In this document: positions 62,117 through 64,000 of the stretch, in pieces
Numbering within the stretch: position 1 is the first letter of the stretch
Layout: each line of letters starts with the position of its first letter
Origin: Persicimonas caeni
GTDB lineage: Bacteria > Myxococcota_A > Bradymonadia > Bradymonadales > Bradymonadaceae
Reading direction: 5' to 3'
DNA: 64,000 nucleotides
NCBI RefSeq assembly: GCF_006517175.1
Contig: NZ_CP041186.1
Coordinates: 1,577,001-1,641,000, forward strand
Program-made: the position numbers and the translations under genes
The notes under the pieces: model-generated
Told to the model about the DNA's origin: nothing
Seen by the model: only the letters and a program-made list of their open reading frames with translations
Database searches by the model: none

Positions 62117-62386
62117 TCAAGTATCAGACTCGGACGAGCCGGTAGAGAGGTCGAGGGCGACCTTGACGAGCAGCAGCACCAACGCCGTTCCGTGAAAAAA
62201 GACGTCGAAGATGTCGAGGGGGCGGGTCAGCTGGCCGTCGGCGAGCATGTTGAACTTCTCCCACAGGTGCGGCTCGGCCCCTGCCGGCCACGGCGCCAAC
62301 GCGGTGAGCGCAGCCAAGGGCACCAACCAACGGTAGGAGAGTTCTTCGAAAAAGGCGCGTATGCGGCTGGAGGATTCACTCGCCAT
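62117..62386 (-). CDS. Small membrane protein
   Basis: An 89-residue protein with two hydrophobic segments (YRWLVPLAALTALAPW and FDVFFHGTALVLLLVKVAL), a conserved-looking FEELSYRW and EPHLWEKFNMLADGQLTRPLDIFD between them. Small proteins with this exact plan occur in many bacteria and are sometimes labelled RND transporter on weak grounds. Function unknown. The start ATG has no strong ribosome-binding site. Confidence 0.65.
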   Translation of the reverse strand: MASESSSRIRAFFEELSYRWLVPLAALTALAPWPAGAEPHLWEKFNMLADGQLTRPLDIFDVFFHGTALVLLLVKVALDLSTGSSESDT

Positions 62387-62466
62387 GACGGTTGCTCGGC
62401 GCAGACGTGGTGTGCACCTTCGATGGACGAGAGTGCACCATGACTTTGACAGTTAAGAGGCCGTCG

Positions 62467-62955
62467 ATGGGAACGCACGAAACAGAAGAAGCCGCTCGCC
62501 TCATCCAACGACACTCCGAGCGCGCCGACTTTCGCGGCGGCGCCTCCGATCACGAGATCGCCCGCGCCGAAGACCGGCTCGGGGTGAAGTTTCCGCCCAG
62601 CTACCGACGCTTTCTGGAAGATCTCGGGGCCGGCCAGTTCGGCGACCAGACCTTCTTCGGGGTCATCGGCCCGGAGGTCGACAGCATGCTCGACGTCGTC
62701 AGCCGTACCCTAGACCAGCGTACCCACGGCAACCTGCCAACTACCCACGTCGTGGTCGCGCCGTACGGCAGCGAAGCCTTTTTTGGCTTCGATTGTGCCG
62801 ATCGGCGCTACAACGAAGAGTGTCCGGTCGCAGAGTTTCCGCGGGACTACGGTGATACTCAAGAGCCCAACTATTTCGAGCTCGATTTTGGCAGCTTTTT
62901 GCTGGCGCGCATTCGCGATGAACTCGGCGAACGCGGCCAGTTTTTGCATCCCTGA
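62467..62955 (+). CDS. SMI1/KNR4 (SUKH) family protein
   Basis: A 162-residue SUKH-fold protein. The signature is ASDHEIARAEDRLGVKFPPSYRRFLEDLGAGQFG, followed by FFGFDCADRR and a C-terminal helix (SFLLARIRDELG). Many SUKH proteins are immunity proteins of toxin systems, but no toxin gene is adjacent, so this copy may be an orphan immunity protein or have a different job. GAGG seven bases before the ATG at 62467 is chosen over an ATG ten codons earlier. Confidence 0.85.
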   Translation: MGTHETEEAARLIQRHSERADFRGGASDHEIARAEDRLGVKFPPSYRRFLEDLGAGQFGDQTFFGVIGPEVDSMLDVVSRTLDQRTHGNLPTTHVVVAPYGSEAFFGFDCADRRYNEECPVAEFPRDYGDTQEPNYFELDFGSFLLARIRDELGERGQFLHP

Positions 62956-62965
62956 CTAGGGTGCC

Positions 62966-63259
62966 TTACTGCTGGAAGAATTCGGCGTTCTTCTCGGTGT
63001 AGTCTTCCCACTCCGAGGGGACGTCCCACTCTTCGAAGATCGCCTCGACCGGGCATTCCGGCTCACAGGCACCGCAATCGATGCAGATGTCCGGATCGAT
63101 ATACAGTTGGATGTTGGCCAGCCGCTCGTCGTCCCCGGCGGCTTGAATCTCGCGAATCTCGTCGACCGACAAGGGGCCGTGGATACAGTCGACGGGACAA
63201 ACTTCCACACACGAGGTGTCACAGGTGCCCTGGCAGGGCTCGGCGATGACGAAGGTCAT
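62966..63259 (-). CDS. 2x[4Fe-4S] ferredoxin
   Basis: A 97-residue ferredoxin. Two cluster motifs: CDTSCVEVCPVDC in the first half and CIDCGACEPECP in the second; the first has the expanded spacing seen in many bacterial 7Fe/8Fe ferredoxins. An insertion of about 25 residues (LSVDEIREIQAAGDDERL) separates them. It is an electron carrier for an unidentified partner. GGAG precedes the ATG at 63259. It lies 95 bp downstream of, and in the same direction as, a SufR-like regulator gene. Confidence 0.92.
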   Translation of the reverse strand: MTFVIAEPCQGTCDTSCVEVCPVDCIHGPLSVDEIREIQAAGDDERLANIQLYIDPDICIDCGACEPECPVEAIFEEWDVPSEWEDYTEKNAEFFQQ

Positions 63260-63354
63260 GATGGGTCTCCTTGCCAGCAAACAATCGGCGCGTCAAACAG
63301 CGCTGCGTTGACCGGATTGGTCGCACGCTTCTTACGCCCGCGGGACCGCATGCG

Positions 63355-64000
63355 TCAAGTCTCCGCGGCGAGTTCCTTACCGAACTGGTAGACACAGCAC
63401 GGATCGCCGTCGAGGATATATTCGGTGCGTTCGACTTTGCGCCCGCTGAGCTTCTCGAGCAGTTGGATTTCGAGCCGGCACGGCAGGCGGGTGGCCGCCA
63501 CCGCCGAGCGGTACGGACAGTTGCACACCTTGACCTGGGTGCCGTTGGTCTCGCCGTCCATCTCGGGCAGAAAGCCGCGGTCGCTCAGAAAGGCGCCCAG
63601 CGCGTCCATGCGCGCCTGCCAATTGCCGCCGGCGGCGTCGGCCTGAGCCATGACACGTTCGCTGTCCTGACGCCACCGCTGGCGAAAGAAGTCATCGACC
63701 AGGCCCAGGTGACCTTGCTGGATGAGATACTCCACCAGTTCGTGGAGCAACTCACCTTCGAGGCTGGGGTAAAACTCGCGTGCTTCTTCAGTCAGGCTGT
63801 ACATGATCCGCGGGCGACCGCGGCCTTGGCGCTGCTGGCGCCGCTTGACCAACCCGTACTGCTCGAGCAATTGCAGGTGTTGTCGAATGGTCGTCTTGGC
63901 CAGGTCCAGCTCGTCAACTGCGTCGTCGACGGAGATTTCCCCCTCGACTTTCATCATGTCGATCAGCGCTGCTTTGGCCTCAGAGAGTAGGCTCTTCTTC
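63355..64000 (-). CDS. SufR-like ArsR/DeoR-type transcriptional regulator (5' end outside window)
   Basis: About 215 residues are visible and the frame stays open to the right edge; the first helices (SLLSEAKAALIDMMKVEGEIS) precede the internal ATGs, so the real start is beyond the window. A winged helix-turn-helix follows (VDDAVDELDLAKTTIRQHLQLLEQYGLV, with a basic wing QQRQGRGRPR). The C-terminal half has CNCPY, a further Cys and GDPCC, the arrangement of the iron-sulfur cluster ligands in SufR-type regulators. It may sense Fe-S status and control the adjacent ferredoxin gene or suf genes elsewhere. Confidence 0.8.
   Translation of the reverse strand, partial: KKSLLSEAKAALIDMMKVEGEISVDDAVDELDLAKTTIRQHLQLLEQYGLVKRRQQRQGRGRPRIMYSLTEEAREFYPSLEGELLHELVEYLIQQGHLGLVDDFFRQRWRQDSERVMAQADAAGGNWQARMDALGAFLSDRGFLPEMDGETNGTQVKVCNCPYRSAVAATRLPCRLEIQLLEKLSGRKVERTEYILDGDPCCVYQFGKELAAET

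Noticed and set aside
62467..62955. Toxin-immunity locus based on the SUKH protein
   Set aside because: No adjacent toxin, secretion or polymorphic-toxin gene; SUKH proteins also occur outside such systems.
1..64000. tRNA or rRNA genes
   Set aside because: I looked for the T-loop pattern GGTTCGAATC and cloverleaf ends in intergenic regions and saw none; a covariance search would be needed to be certain.

Overview
The window is GC-rich DNA from a Gram-negative bacterium. It most resembles the deltaproteobacterial/Myxococcota lineage, possibly Bradymonadales; this placement is inferred, not proven. The reasons are MYXO-CTERM-like tails (5534-8302 and, weaker, 55069-56184), a TIGR04551-like outer-membrane protein, a Ser/Thr kinase fused to an AAA ATPase and a long helical tail, many acidic-linker lipoproteins, and abundant intergenic hairpin repeats. 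About 53 protein genes are supported. I found no tRNA, rRNA or CRISPR locus.

Layout. 1-8.9 kb: end of an IPT/TIG surface protein, a short-chain dehydrogenase, a divergent AmmeMemoRadiSam pair (radical SAM enzyme and Memo protein), a degenerate alpha/beta hydrolase, a large exported amidase and a DUF302 gene. 8.9-9.4 kb: a repeat tract and a 171-bp element with terminal inverted repeats. 9.4-22.7 kb: a polyhydroxyalkanoate (PHA) island. Its minus-strand arm runs small PhaE/phasin-like protein, acyl-CoA ligase, class III-type PhaC, sodium:solute symporter. Its plus-strand arm runs PhaR, phasin, second PhaC, FabG/PhaB-type reductase. The arms are separated by a four-gene envelope operon (two paralogous lipoproteins, a lipoprotein hydrolase, an outer-membrane protein). 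A palindrome next to a good sigma-70-type promoter in front of the phasin gene is a candidate PhaR operator.

22.8-40 kb: a 2OG-Fe(II) oxygenase, a 1249-residue kinase/ATPase, an acyl-CoA synthetase, a REP-associated Y1 transposase flanked by inverted REP palindromes, PEP synthase, and a trehalose module. That module is a beta-phosphoglucomutase-like HAD domain fused to trehalose-6-phosphate phosphatase, followed by a GH65 phosphorylase, so trehalose-6-phosphate could be turned into central hexose phosphates. A Raf-kinase-inhibitor-like protein, an APC permease and a universal-stress-like protein follow.

40-64 kb: a Vps62-like protein, an outer-membrane protein whose 3' end touches a 28-bp minisatellite, an array of eight 41-bp repeats in front of an ECF sigma gene, a TVP38 membrane protein, a multi-PAS histidine kinase, a fatty-acid hydroxylase, a cNMP-binding protein and a large lipoprotein metalloprotease. 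After these come two related secreted barrel-like proteins with a zinc phospholipase C-like protein, a class I amidotransferase, a DUF1206 protein, and a tandem pair of L-domain lipoproteins with identical plan but different C-terminal domains. The window ends with a SUKH protein, a 2x[4Fe-4S] ferredoxin and a SufR-like regulator cut by the right edge.
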